A DNA stretch of 64,000 bases from assembly GCA_046349435.1 (NCBI GenBank), contig JAXMCI010000008.1, positions 124,001-188,000 on the forward strand, read 5' to 3'. The position numbers and the translations under genes were made by a program. Shown in pieces: positions 52,089 through 60,939 of the stretch; the stretch's first letter is position 1; each line of letters begins with the position of its first letter. The stretch comes from JAXMCI01 sp046349435. GTDB lineage: Bacteria > Pseudomonadota > Alphaproteobacteria > Dongiales > Dongiaceae. A model generated the notes under the pieces. That model worked only from the letters and a program-made list of their open reading frames with translations. It had not been told where the DNA came from and ran no database searches.

Positions 52089-52961
52089 TCAGCCCTTGAC
52101 CGAGCCCTGTACCAGCCCTTCGATGAACTGCCGCTGGAAGGCGGTGAACAGCGCGATCACCGGCAGGCTGGTGATCAGCATCACCGCGGCGATCACCTCC
52201 CAGGGCGAGAAGCCCTTGCCCTTGACGCTGGCCAGGCCGACCGGGACGGTGACGAGGTGCGGGTCGTGCAGGATGACCAGCGCCAGCGGGAACTCGTTCC
52301 AGAAGGTCAGGCCGAGGAAGATGGCGCAGGTCGCCAGCGCCGGCCGCGAGATCGGCAGCACGACGCGCAGCAGCACGCCGAGATGCGTCGCGCCGTCGAT
52401 GCGCGCCGCCTCGAACAGCTCCTTCGGGACGGTCTTGAAATAGGTGGTGAGGATGAGGATCGGCAGCGGCATCCCGAAGGCGATGTAGGGCAGGATCAGC
52501 GACAGCCGCGAGCCGATCAGGCCGTAGGACTTCACCGCGATGAACTCGGGGATGAGCATCATCGGGATCGGCACGATGAGGCCGAGCAGCACGACGTAGA
52601 ACAGCGGCCGCTTGCCGGGGAACTCGAGGACCGCGAAGGCGTATCCGGCGAGCACGGCGATCGCCATCGAGCCGAGCACGGCCGCCGCGACGACGATCGC
52701 GCTGTTGATCATCAGCGTCGGCACCGGCACGACGTAGCGCGCCATCATGGTGAAGGCGTCGAGATAGTTCTCCCAGCGCAGATGGCGCGGGACGAGGCCC
52801 AGGGCGGCGTCGCCGATCTCCTCGCGCCGCCGCAGCGAGAGCGACAGGATGAAGAGCAGCGGATAGGCCAGGATCAGCGCCCAGGCATAGGTGAAGAGGC
52901 GGCAGAACAGGTCGAACGGACCATGGCGGCCGCCGCCGGGAACGATCGGCGCCCTAGACAA
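52089..52961 (-). CDS. Sugar ABC transporter permease, MalG type
   Basis: A 290-residue permease with six helices and the coupling loop KELFEAARIDGATHLGVLLR, a textbook EAA motif. Its start overlaps the end of the MalF-type gene by eight bases. With that gene and the binding protein at 53874 it forms a sugar importer; no ATPase gene is in this operon. Confidence 0.94.
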   Translation of the reverse strand: MSRAPIVPGGGRHGPFDLFCRLFTYAWALILAYPLLFILSLSLRRREEIGDAALGLVPRHLRWENYLDAFTMMARYVVPVPTLMINSAIVVAAAVLGSMAIAVLAGYAFAVLEFPGKRPLFYVVLLGLIVPIPMMLIPEFIAVKSYGLIGSRLSLILPYIAFGMPLPILILTTYFKTVPKELFEAARIDGATHLGVLLRVVLPISRPALATCAIFLGLTFWNEFPLALVILHDPHLVTVPVGLASVKGKGFSPWEVIAAVMLITSLPVIALFTAFQRQFIEGLVQGSVKG

Positions 52962-53883
52962 GGCGGCTCATCCGGACGCGCAGCCAGGCGAACACGAACA
53001 GCACCAGCGTCATCGCCACGGAGACGGCAGAGGCGTAGCCCAGCTCGCCCGGTCCGTAGGCCGAGAAGGCCTGCCAGTAGGTGTAGGTGGCGACCGATTC
53101 GGAGGCGTGGTTCGGGCCGCCGCCGGTCAGCACGTAGATGGTGTCGAAGATCTGGAAGCCGCCGACGATGTTGAGCAGCAGGGCGAGCGCCACCACCGGG
53201 CGCAGGATCGGCAGCACGATGCGCAGCGCCACGGTGGCGCTGCCGGCGCCGTCGAGCTCGGCCGCCTCGATCAGCTCGCGGTCGACCGCCAGCATGCCGG
53301 CGAGGAACAGCATCATCGTCCAGCCCGACCACTGCCAGCTGGCCACCCAGACGACCACCCAGAGCACGAGATCGGGCGCCGACAGCCAGGCGACGCGTCC
53401 GGCCAGCAGCCACTGCGTGAGCTGCGCGACCGGGCCGTCGACCCCGAGCAGCTGCTGCCAGGTGAGGCCGACGAACACCATCGAGATGACGGTCGGGAAG
53501 AAGAAGAGGGCGCGCAGGAAGGTGGCGAAGCGCAGCCGGTAGAACCACAGCGTGAAGGCGAGCAGGAAGGCGACCGCCATCTGCAGCGCGGTCGACGCCA
53601 CCGCGAACAGGGCGGTGTTGAGGAGCGCCTTGCGCAGCACGCGGTCGGCCGGCATCGCCGCATAGTTCTCCAGCCCGGCGAACGCCGCCTGGCCGAGCGG
53701 CGTGAAGCCGTTCCAGTGGCGCAGCGACAGCCAGATCGCGAAGCCGAGGGGAAAGGCGAGGAACAGGGCGAAGAACGCCATCGCCGGGGCGACGAACGCG
53801 TAGCCCGTTCCGGCCTCCGCCCAGCGGCCGGGATGGCGCCGGGCGCCGGCCTGCGGCGCCCGGCGGGCGATCCCTACTTGCAC
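52954..53883 (-). CDS. Sugar ABC transporter permease, MalF type
   Basis: A 309-residue permease with six helices (YAFVAPAMAFFALFLAFPL first) and the coupling loop RELIEAAELDGAGSATVALR. The GTG at 53883 overlaps the binding-protein stop by ten bases and is the only reasonable start near the family N-terminus. The short basic N-terminus precedes the first helix. Confidence 0.9.
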   Translation of the reverse strand: MQVGIARRAPQAGARRHPGRWAEAGTGYAFVAPAMAFFALFLAFPLGFAIWLSLRHWNGFTPLGQAAFAGLENYAAMPADRVLRKALLNTALFAVASTALQMAVAFLLAFTLWFYRLRFATFLRALFFFPTVISMVFVGLTWQQLLGVDGPVAQLTQWLLAGRVAWLSAPDLVLWVVVWVASWQWSGWTMMLFLAGMLAVDRELIEAAELDGAGSATVALRIVLPILRPVVALALLLNIVGGFQIFDTIYVLTGGGPNHASESVATYTYWQAFSAYGPGELGYASAVSVAMTLVLFVFAWLRVRMSRLV

Positions 53884-55241
53884 GTCGGCGCGCAGGCGTG
53901 GTCCTTCTTGTTGGCGTCCTGCACCTCCTGCAGCAGCTCGTCGACCGTCTTCTGGCCGAGCAGCAGGGCCTGCAGCCCGTTGGTCAGGGCGCTGTCGGTG
54001 TTCGGGCTGTAGGTGTTCTCGTCGACCGCCGTGCGGGCCGTGGCGGCGACGTCGATCTGCGCCTTGAGGACCGCGGCCCAGCTGTTCGGGTCGACCTTGT
54101 CGGGCGCCACCTCGGTCATGATCGGGAAGATCCCCTGGGCCAGCAGGCCCTGCTGCGAGGCCGGGCTGTTGAGCTGCTTGACGAAGGCCACCATGGTGCG
54201 GATGTGGGCCGGATCCTTCTGCGCCTCGGACACCACCGGGATGATGAACTCGAGGTCGTTGGAGCTGGTCAGCACCGGCGCCGCCTTGGCATCGAGCCGC
54301 GGGAACAGCGCCACGCCGATGTTGGGGACCTCCTTGGCCGGGTAGAAGCCGTCCATCCACGGCCCGAACGGCCAGGCCATCGAGGCCTTGCGGGCGCCGA
54401 AATCGACCTTCGAGTCGGGATCGTAGTTCTTCTCCAGCGCGCCCTCGTAGAACACGCCGGCGTCGTAGAGCTTCTTGAACAGCTCGGCCGCCTGGCGGAA
54501 CTCCGGCGAGGTCCACGGGTACTTGCCCTCGTCGGCGAGCCGCGCCTTCGACCCGTCGGGGTCGAAGTTGGCTTCCAGCGTGTAGAAGGTGTAGTCGTAG
54601 TTGAAGAGGGCCTGCGAGTTGAGGCCGTTGGCCATGGTCGGCAGGCCGGCCTTCTTGAGATCGGCCGCCAGCGCGATCAGGCCCGCCACGTCCTCGGGCA
54701 TGCGGTCGCGTCCGACCTTCGCCAGCATGTCCTTCCAGTACCAGACCAGCATCGGGCCGAGGCTGACATTGGCGGCGAAGATGTGGTCGCCGGTGCGGTA
54801 CTGGCTGGCCGGGACCTTGTCCCAGCCCTTGATCCAGCCCTGCCACTCGGGGTCGGCGTCGATATGGGGCTTGTAGTCGAGGATCTGGCCCGCCTCGAAC
54901 AGCTGCAGCTGGGCGGCGCCCGGCAGCTGGGTGGCGACGTCCGGCGCCTGGCCGCTGGCCACCCCGGTCTTGATCATCTGGATGATGTTGGTCGGGTCGG
55001 TGTACTGCACCTCGATGGTGACCCCGGCATGGGCCGCCTGGAAGGCCGCGATCTGCTCGCGCAGCCACTTGTCGTAGTTGTCCTGCGGAAAGAAGGAGAG
55101 CAGGCGGTAGCTGCCCGGGGCCAGCGCCTGATCGGCCGCCCCGCCTTCGACCGGCGCGCCGCCCAGCAGCGCCGCGATCGTTCCCGCCAGCAGCAGGGTC
55201 CGGCCGACCCGACCGCGAATCCCCGGCATCGTCCCGCGCAT
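53874..55241 (-). CDS. Solute-binding protein of a sugar ABC importer
   Basis: A 455-residue group-1 binding protein with a signal peptide (TLLLAGTIAALLGGAPVEGG). The ligand-binding layout is seen in YRLLSFFPQDNYDKWLREQI, VQYTDPTNIIQMIKTGVASG, QAPDVATQLPGAAQLQLFEA and PDSKVDFGARKASMAWPFGP. It is the first gene of the operon that runs to the GntR gene, and a palindrome lies 84 bases upstream. The C-terminus ends in a cysteine pair (HACAPTCK). Confidence 0.93.
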   Translation of the reverse strand: MRGTMPGIRGRVGRTLLLAGTIAALLGGAPVEGGAADQALAPGSYRLLSFFPQDNYDKWLREQIAAFQAAHAGVTIEVQYTDPTNIIQMIKTGVASGQAPDVATQLPGAAQLQLFEAGQILDYKPHIDADPEWQGWIKGWDKVPASQYRTGDHIFAANVSLGPMLVWYWKDMLAKVGRDRMPEDVAGLIALAADLKKAGLPTMANGLNSQALFNYDYTFYTLEANFDPDGSKARLADEGKYPWTSPEFRQAAELFKKLYDAGVFYEGALEKNYDPDSKVDFGARKASMAWPFGPWMDGFYPAKEVPNIGVALFPRLDAKAAPVLTSSNDLEFIIPVVSEAQKDPAHIRTMVAFVKQLNSPASQQGLLAQGIFPIMTEVAPDKVDPNSWAAVLKAQIDVAATARTAVDENTYSPNTDSALTNGLQALLLGQKTVDELLQEVQDANKKDHACAPTCK

Positions 55242-55324
55242 CTTCGCCTCCCTATCCCTATCCCTGTCGCGTTGCAGCGGCGGCCCCGGGCAACGACTCT
55301 CCCCGGCGACCGCTATGGCAAAGT

Positions 55325-55348
55325 GATCAGATCACATGTCACCTGATC
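55325..55348. promoter_or_regulatory. Candidate GntR operator, site C
   Basis: A 24-base inverted repeat with outer arms GATCAG and CTGATC around an ACATGT centre; 20 of 24 positions are symmetric. It lies 84 bases upstream of the binding-protein start and 161 bases from the divergent threonine aldolase gene. Half-sites CAGATCA and TCACCTG match site A at 39710-39730. Confidence 0.55.
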
Positions 55349-55508
55349 TGACGCTAGCATGCGCTAACCGTTCCGGCAAGACTCGAGCCGGCTGGGCGTG
55401 CCCGCGCGGCGGCAGCGCCAACAGGCCGCTGCGCGGCGGCGCCGGTTGTGCTTAGCTCGCCTGCGCCTGGCCGGCGGCGCGGATCACGAGACGGGGCGGA
55501 GAGCGACC

Positions 55509-56543
55509 ATGACGATCATCGACTTGCGCAGCGACACCGTGACCCGCCCGACGCCGGCCATGCGCCGCGCCATGGCGGAGGCCGAGGTCGGCGACGACTA
55601 CTACGGCGACGATCCGTCGGTGCGCGCGCTCGAGGAACGCGCCGCTGCGCTGCTCGGCAAGCCGGCGGCGCTGCTGGTGCTGAGCGGGACCATGGGCAAC
55701 CTGGTGTCGCTGCTCGCCAGCTGCCAGCGCGGCGACGCGGTGCTGCTGGCGGCCAACAGCCACATCGGCATGAACGAGGGCGGCAACATCGCCGCCCTGG
55801 CCGGATTGATGCCGACGATCGTCCCGGACCCGCTCGGGCTGCGTCTGCCCGAGCAGGTCCTCGCGGCCGTCCGTCCGCCGAGCCTGCTGACCGCGCCCCT
55901 GACGCTGGTCTGCCTGGAGAACACGCACAACGCGGCCGGCGGAAGCTGCCTGACCGTGGCCGCCACCCGCGCGCTCGGCGAGACGGCCCGCGCCGCGGGC
56001 TGCCGGGTCCATCTCGACGGCGCGCGGCTGTTCAACGCCGCGGTGGCGCTGGGCGTGGCGGCGAGCGACCTGGCCGGCCCGGTCGACTCGGTGACGTTCT
56101 GCCTGTCCAAGGGCCTCGGCTGCCCGGCCGGGTCGATCGTCGCCGGCGACCGGGAGTTCGTTGCCCGGGCGCGCCGCTGGCGGCAGACGATCGGCGGGGG
56201 CATGCGGCAGGCCGGGGTCTTCGCCGCGGCCGGGCTGGTCGGCCTCGACCAGATGATCGACCGGCTGGCGATCGACCACGCCAATGCCCGCCGGCTGGGC
56301 GAGCTCGTCGGCGAGGCCGGATTGCGGCTCGACGGCGAGGTGCAGACCAACCTGGTGTTCGCCGAGGTCCCCGCCGGGATGATGGAGGCCGGCGCGCTGG
56401 TCGCCGAGCTGGGACGGCGCGGGGTGCGGATCAACCCGCCGCGCGGCCGCCGCATCCGGTTCGTCACCCATGCCGACGTCGCGGCGTCGGATATCGAGCA
56501 GGCCGGGCGCATCCTCGCCGCCGCGGTGCGCGCCGCCGCCTGA
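55509..56543 (+). CDS. Low-specificity L-threonine aldolase
   Basis: A 344-residue PLP enzyme that cleaves threonine to glycine and acetaldehyde. The start IDLRSDTVTRPTPAMRRAM, the AEVGDDYYGDDP segment and the PLP lysine in FCLSKGLGCPAGS are diagnostic. The substrate-binding segment RLFNAAVALG with its preceding HLDGAR is also present. It is transcribed away from the large sugar-acid operon and is convergent with the ligase gene. Confidence 0.93.
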   Translation: MTIIDLRSDTVTRPTPAMRRAMAEAEVGDDYYGDDPSVRALEERAAALLGKPAALLVLSGTMGNLVSLLASCQRGDAVLLAANSHIGMNEGGNIAALAGLMPTIVPDPLGLRLPEQVLAAVRPPSLLTAPLTLVCLENTHNAAGGSCLTVAATRALGETARAAGCRVHLDGARLFNAAVALGVAASDLAGPVDSVTFCLSKGLGCPAGSIVAGDREFVARARRWRQTIGGGMRQAGVFAAAGLVGLDQMIDRLAIDHANARRLGELVGEAGLRLDGEVQTNLVFAEVPAGMMEAGALVAELGRRGVRINPPRGRRIRFVTHADVAASDIEQAGRILAAAVRAAA

Positions 56544-56546
56544 CGA

Positions 56547-58049
56547 TCAGCCCGCGCCCGGGCTGCCGCCGCCGGCCGCCGAGGTCGCGTGGTCGGCCGC
56601 GAGCCGGCGCCGCAATACCTTGCCGATGGCGCTGCGTGGCAGGCTGTCGCGCAGCAGGATCTCGGCCGGGGCGCGCGGGCCGAGCCGCGCGCGGCAGAAG
56701 GCGATCAGCGCCGCCGGCTCGACCGGGGCGCGCAGCACCACCGCCGCAGCGGCGACATCGCCCCAGGCGCCGCGCACCGGGAAGGCGGCGGCCTCGGCCA
56801 CCGCCGGATGGGCGAGCAGCACCGCCTCGATGTCGGCGGGATAGGCCTTGACGCCGCTCACCACCATGGCGTCGTCGACGCGGCCGCGCAGGAACAGCGC
56901 GCCCTCGGGCGAGAGCAGGCCGAGATCGCCGGGGTGGTACCAGCCGCCGCGGAACGACCGGGCGGTCGCCTCCGGATCGTCGAGATAGCCGTCCGGCAGC
57001 GACGGGCAGCGCAGCCTCACCTGCCCGACCGCGCCGGCCGGCAGCGTCCGGCCGTCCTCGTCGGCGATCTCCAGGGTGACGTCGTCATAGGCGAAGCCCA
57101 CCGTCTCCGGGAAGGCACGCTGCGCCGCGGCGTCGGCCCGCGTGATGTACCAGCACTCGTTGCTGCCGTAGGTGATCGACAGGGTCGGGGCGATCCGCCG
57201 CCGCACCGGCGCGCGCATCGCTTCCGGCAGCGGCGCCGAGCTGACGGTCAGGTCCTTGAGCCCCGGGAAGCGCGGCGCGTCCTCGGCCGGCAGGCTGCGC
57301 AGCAGCGCCGCGACATGGTCGGGGGTGAGGGCCAGCCGGTTGATCTGCTCGCGGTCGACCACCGCGCAGAGCCGCGCGACGTCGAGCTCGCCGCCGGCCA
57401 GCCGCACCGTGCCGCCGCCATCCAGCACCTGCATGGCGTTGCACAGGCCGTAGGTGAAGTGCAGGGCGGTGATTGTCAGCAGCCGGTCGTCGCGGCCGCC
57501 GCCATTGTGCCGCCGGCCGGCGGCGCTGATCAGGCGCTGCGCGTCGTGGCTGCGCGCCATCGCCTTGGGTGCCGCCGTGGTGCCCGAGGAAAGGCAGAGC
57601 AGCCAGGCGTGCGCCCCGCCGGGATGGCCCGGCGCGGCGGGCGCGGGTGCGGCGGCGGCCTCGAGCCAGCCGGGATCGGGCGCCAGCAGCGGCAGCCCGG
57701 GCAGCGCGGCGGCCGCATCCTCCCCGATCACCGCGGCCAGGCCGAAGCGGCGCGCCAGGGCCGCGCGGAACGCGGCCGGCTCGTGCAGCGGCAGCAGCAT
57801 GGCCGGCGCGCCGAGCCGGGCCAGCGCGTAGACGATGACGAGATAGGCGGGGGCGCGGCCCGGCAGCGACAGCCCGACCCGGTCGCCGGCCGCCAGCCCG
57901 AACCCGGCGAGGCCCCGGGCGGCGCGGTCGATCGCCTGGTCGAGCGTGCGGTAGTGCAGCACGTGCCGCGGTCCGATCAGCGCCGGCGCCCACGGCGTCT
58001 GCGCCGCCCAGCTCCTGATCGCGTCGGCGACGTTGCCGGCCGCGCTCAT
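56547..58049 (-). CDS. AMP-dependent acyl-CoA synthetase-like ligase
   Basis: A 500-residue adenylate-forming enzyme. The P-loop is LCLSSGTTAAPKAMARSH, the A5-type segment is LSITYGSNECWYI, the A7/A8 part is GGWYHPGDLG and LRGRVDDAMVVSGVKAYPAD, and the C-terminal lysine is in RSAIGKVLRRRL. The domain set is complete. The carboxylate is unknown; the size fits fatty- or aryl-acid ligases. It overlaps the HWE kinase stop as ATGA, so the two are translationally coupled. Confidence 0.9.
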   Translation of the reverse strand: MSAAGNVADAIRSWAAQTPWAPALIGPRHVLHYRTLDQAIDRAARGLAGFGLAAGDRVGLSLPGRAPAYLVIVYALARLGAPAMLLPLHEPAAFRAALARRFGLAAVIGEDAAAALPGLPLLAPDPGWLEAAAAPAPAAPGHPGGAHAWLLCLSSGTTAAPKAMARSHDAQRLISAAGRRHNGGGRDDRLLTITALHFTYGLCNAMQVLDGGGTVRLAGGELDVARLCAVVDREQINRLALTPDHVAALLRSLPAEDAPRFPGLKDLTVSSAPLPEAMRAPVRRRIAPTLSITYGSNECWYITRADAAAQRAFPETVGFAYDDVTLEIADEDGRTLPAGAVGQVRLRCPSLPDGYLDDPEATARSFRGGWYHPGDLGLLSPEGALFLRGRVDDAMVVSGVKAYPADIEAVLLAHPAVAEAAAFPVRGAWGDVAAAAVVLRAPVEPAALIAFCRARLGPRAPAEILLRDSLPRSAIGKVLRRRLAADHATSAAGGGSPGAG

Positions 58050-60151
58050 GCCGCGGCGCGCGACAGGGCGGCGAGCAGCGGCGCCGGCTGCAGCGGCTTC
58101 GACAGGCGCGGCACGCCGGCGAATTCCGGCGGCCACGGGAAGCTGGTCCCGTAGCCGGTGAGGAAGACGAAGGGGACGCCCCGGCGGCGCAGCAGCGCCG
58201 CGGCGGGAAACACCGTCTTGCCGTCGAGATTGACGTCGAGCACGGCGCCGTCGAGCGGCTCCCGCTCGGCGATCGCCAGCGCCTCCTCCAGGGTCGCCAC
58301 CGGCCCGACGACCCGGTAGCCGGCATCGCCGAGCAGCGCGGCGAGCTCGGCGGCGAGCCAGGCCGAGTCCTCGACGACCAGGATGCGGCGCCCGGCCTCG
58401 GGCCTCGCCGGGGCGGGCGCCATGACGGCCGCGGGATCGGCCGGCCGGCCCCGCTCGAAGCCGTCGAGCGGCACGGCGATGTCGCATTCCAGGCCCTCGG
58501 CGGGATAGCGCAGCTCGGCCGCGCCTTCGAGGTCGTGCCTGACCGTGTGGGTGATCAGCCGGGAGCCGAAGCCATGCCGGGTCGGCGGGCGGACCGGCGG
58601 GCCGCCGCGCTCGCGCCAGCGCAGGGTCAGGCGGCGGCCGGCGCCCTCCTGCACCTGCCAGCCGACCTCGAGCCGCCCGGTCGCGGTCGACAGCGCGCCG
58701 TACTTGGCAGCGTTGGTCGCCAGCTCGTGCAGCACCAGGGTGAGCGCCTGCGCGGCCTTGGGCCCGAGCACCAGCTCCGGGCCGGCCACGGCGATGCGGC
58801 CGGGTCCTTCGGCATAGGCGTCGACGGCGGCACCGACCAGCCGGGCGAGCGCGGCGCCGTGCCATTGCGCCTGGCCGAGGATGGCGTGCGCCCCGGCCAG
58901 CGCCTGGACCCGGCCGATGAAGGCCTCGCGCGGCTCGCCGGCCGGCAGGCTCTGGCGGGCGATGGCCTGGATGCCGGCGAGCGTGTTCTTCACCCGGTGG
59001 TCGAGCTCGGCGAGCAGCAGCCGCTGCCGCGACTCGAAGGCGTCGCGCTCGGCGTCGCGGCGGCGCAGGCGCTGCGCCGCGCCGGCCAGCGCCGCGCCGA
59101 CGCCGTCGACCTCGGCGATGCCGGAAGCCGGCGCCTCCGGCTGGCCGCCGCGGTCGAGCAGAGCCGCGGCGGCGGCCAGCCGGGTCAGCGGGCGCTCGAT
59201 GCGGCGGGCCAGCAGCACCGCCGCCAGCAGGCCGAGCCCGAGCGCCAGCAGGCCGGTCGAGGCGAGCAGCACCATGTCGCGGATCAGCGGCGCGGTGAGC
59301 TGCGCCTTGGGCATCGAGATCGAGGCCGTCCAGCCGCTCACCGGCGAGCGGTTCCAGACGACGACGATCGGGACGCCCTCGCGCGAGACCAGCTCGATGT
59401 GCCCCTCCGGCGCGGCGCGGACCGCGGCGACGAAGGTGGGGTTGGCCGGCTTGCCGGCGACCTCGGCCTGGCGCAGGTTGCGGCCGACGATCGTGCCCTG
59501 GGCGTCGATCACCGCCGCTATGCCGCCCTCGGGCAGCGCCTGCTCGCGCAGGATGGCGGCGATGTTGTCGAGGGTGAGCCGCGCCGCCAGCACCTGCACC
59601 GGCTTGCCGTCGCGCAGCACCGGAACATAGGCCGCGACCACCGGCTGGCCGAGGATCGAGCTTTGGAAGAGGCCCGAGATCATCGACCGGCCGGAGGCCA
59701 GCACCTCCTTCATGTAGGGCAGGTCGGCCCGCGGCTCGAAGCTCGCGCCGAAGGGACGGTCGGTATGCAGCACGAGCCGTCCGGTCGCATCGCCCAGCCC
59801 GATCGCCCAGCCCGGCGAATGGTTGCGCGCCGCCGCGACCGCCTCGTCATGGAAGGCGGCGAGATCGCCGCCGGCGAGCGCCCGGCTGGCGGCCAGCGTC
59901 GACAGCATCCCGAGCGCCGAGGACAGCTCCCGGTCGAGCAGGCCGGCGAGCGCCTTGCTGGTCGCCTGCGTCGCTCCCACGGCAGCGTCGTAGTCGGTGC
60001 GGTAGTCGAGCGCGATGCGCGCCGCGAAGAAGACGATCGGCGGCAGGACGGTCGCGGCGACCAGCAGCATCAGCCACGACCTGACGCGCCGGGGAGGCCG
60101 GCGCCGCGGCGCGCCGGCCGCGGGCGGGCGAGCGAGGCGGGAGAGCTTCAT
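58046..60151 (-). CDS. HWE-family sensor kinase with C-terminal receiver domain
   Basis: A 701-residue membrane sensor. One helix near residues 27-48 and another near 292-316 flank a periplasmic Cache-like domain (PYMKEVLASGRSMISGLFQS). A HAMP-like linker leads to an HWE kinase core: phospho-acceptor His385 in LAELDHRVKNTLAGIQ, the WHGAAL mark at 430-435, and LHELATNAAKYGAL at 474-487. A receiver domain follows, with Asp639 in AVLDVNLDG and Lys685 in RLSKPLQ. It is followed by an acyl-CoA ligase gene by four-base overlap. The ligand is unknown. Confidence 0.92.
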   Translation of the reverse strand: MKLSRLARPPAAGAPRRRPPRRVRSWLMLLVAATVLPPIVFFAARIALDYRTDYDAAVGATQATSKALAGLLDRELSSALGMLSTLAASRALAGGDLAAFHDEAVAAARNHSPGWAIGLGDATGRLVLHTDRPFGASFEPRADLPYMKEVLASGRSMISGLFQSSILGQPVVAAYVPVLRDGKPVQVLAARLTLDNIAAILREQALPEGGIAAVIDAQGTIVGRNLRQAEVAGKPANPTFVAAVRAAPEGHIELVSREGVPIVVVWNRSPVSGWTASISMPKAQLTAPLIRDMVLLASTGLLALGLGLLAAVLLARRIERPLTRLAAAAALLDRGGQPEAPASGIAEVDGVGAALAGAAQRLRRRDAERDAFESRQRLLLAELDHRVKNTLAGIQAIARQSLPAGEPREAFIGRVQALAGAHAILGQAQWHGAALARLVGAAVDAYAEGPGRIAVAGPELVLGPKAAQALTLVLHELATNAAKYGALSTATGRLEVGWQVQEGAGRRLTLRWRERGGPPVRPPTRHGFGSRLITHTVRHDLEGAAELRYPAEGLECDIAVPLDGFERGRPADPAAVMAPAPARPEAGRRILVVEDSAWLAAELAALLGDAGYRVVGPVATLEEALAIAEREPLDGAVLDVNLDGKTVFPAAALLRRRGVPFVFLTGYGTSFPWPPEFAGVPRLSKPLQPAPLLAALSRAAA

Positions 60152-60285
60152 GCAGGCTCCGGCATCCCTCGATCCCGGGCAGGGCGCCGCCGCCGTCCAC
60201 CCTCGCGGCGCCTGAGCGCGTCACCTGCCCGGGCGCCAGCTTAGCGCGGCCGCGGGAGGCGGCAAAGCGCGTCGGTGCGCCCGCC

Positions 60286-60849
60286 TCAGCCGCCGCCGGC
60301 GCGGAAGTCCGCCGCGGCCAGCCGGAACAGCACGTGGCGCCGCAGCCGGTGGCCCCGCGGCAGCGCCGGGTGATCGAAGTCCCCGGCCGGATCGTGGGTC
60401 ATGCCGAGCCGCGCCATCACGGCGCGGGAGCGCTGGTTGCCGCGCGGGGTGAAGGACACCACCTCGGCGAGGCCGAGCGGGCCGAAGCCCTGGGCGAGGG
60501 CGAGCCGGGCGGCCTCGGTGGCGTAGCCCCGTCCCCACTGGGCGAAGGCGAGCCGCCAGGCGATCTCGACGCAGGGCGTGAAGCGCTCGTGGAAGCGCGG
60601 CACCGCCAGCCCGGCGAAGCCGATGAACGGCGCCAGGTCGGGCAGCTCGAGCGCCCAGGGTCCGAACCCGTGCTCGGCGAAGTGGCCCGCGATCCGGTCG
60701 AAGAGGGCGTCGCTCTCGGCGCGATCGAGCCGCTGCGGGAAATAGGCCATCACCCGCGGGTCGGCGTTCATCGCGGCGAACGGCTCGCGGTCCGCCTCCC
60801 GCCAGGGACGCAGCAGGACGCGGCCGCCGGGCAGGATCGGGACCGGCAT
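60286..60849 (-). CDS. GNAT-family N-acetyltransferase, RimJ/RimL type
   Basis: A 187-residue acetyltransferase. The acyl-CoA-binding motif reads QWGRGYATEAARLALAQG, and the RimJ-like strand NxxSRxVMxxLGM appears as NQRSRAVMARLGM. It is full length. Members acetylate protein N-termini, antibiotics or small amines; the target cannot be inferred. It is a single-gene unit between the kinase and the glycan genes. Confidence 0.9.
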   Translation of the reverse strand: MPVPILPGGRVLLRPWREADREPFAAMNADPRVMAYFPQRLDRAESDALFDRIAGHFAEHGFGPWALELPDLAPFIGFAGLAVPRFHERFTPCVEIAWRLAFAQWGRGYATEAARLALAQGFGPLGLAEVVSFTPRGNQRSRAVMARLGMTHDPAGDFDHPALPRGHRLRRHVLFRLAAADFRAGGG

Positions 60850-60939
60850 CGCGGCATCGTAGCGCGCAACCCGGCCGCGGTCCGCACATTGCTGGGGACC
60901 GCGCTGACAAGACCGCGCGGCACCGCGCGGCGCCGGCCT

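Noticed and set aside
60913..60930. Adjacent CCGCGCGG copies as a terminator between the GNAT and nucleotidyltransferase genes
   Set aside because: The unit is self-complementary and expected by chance in such GC-rich DNA; there is no T-run.
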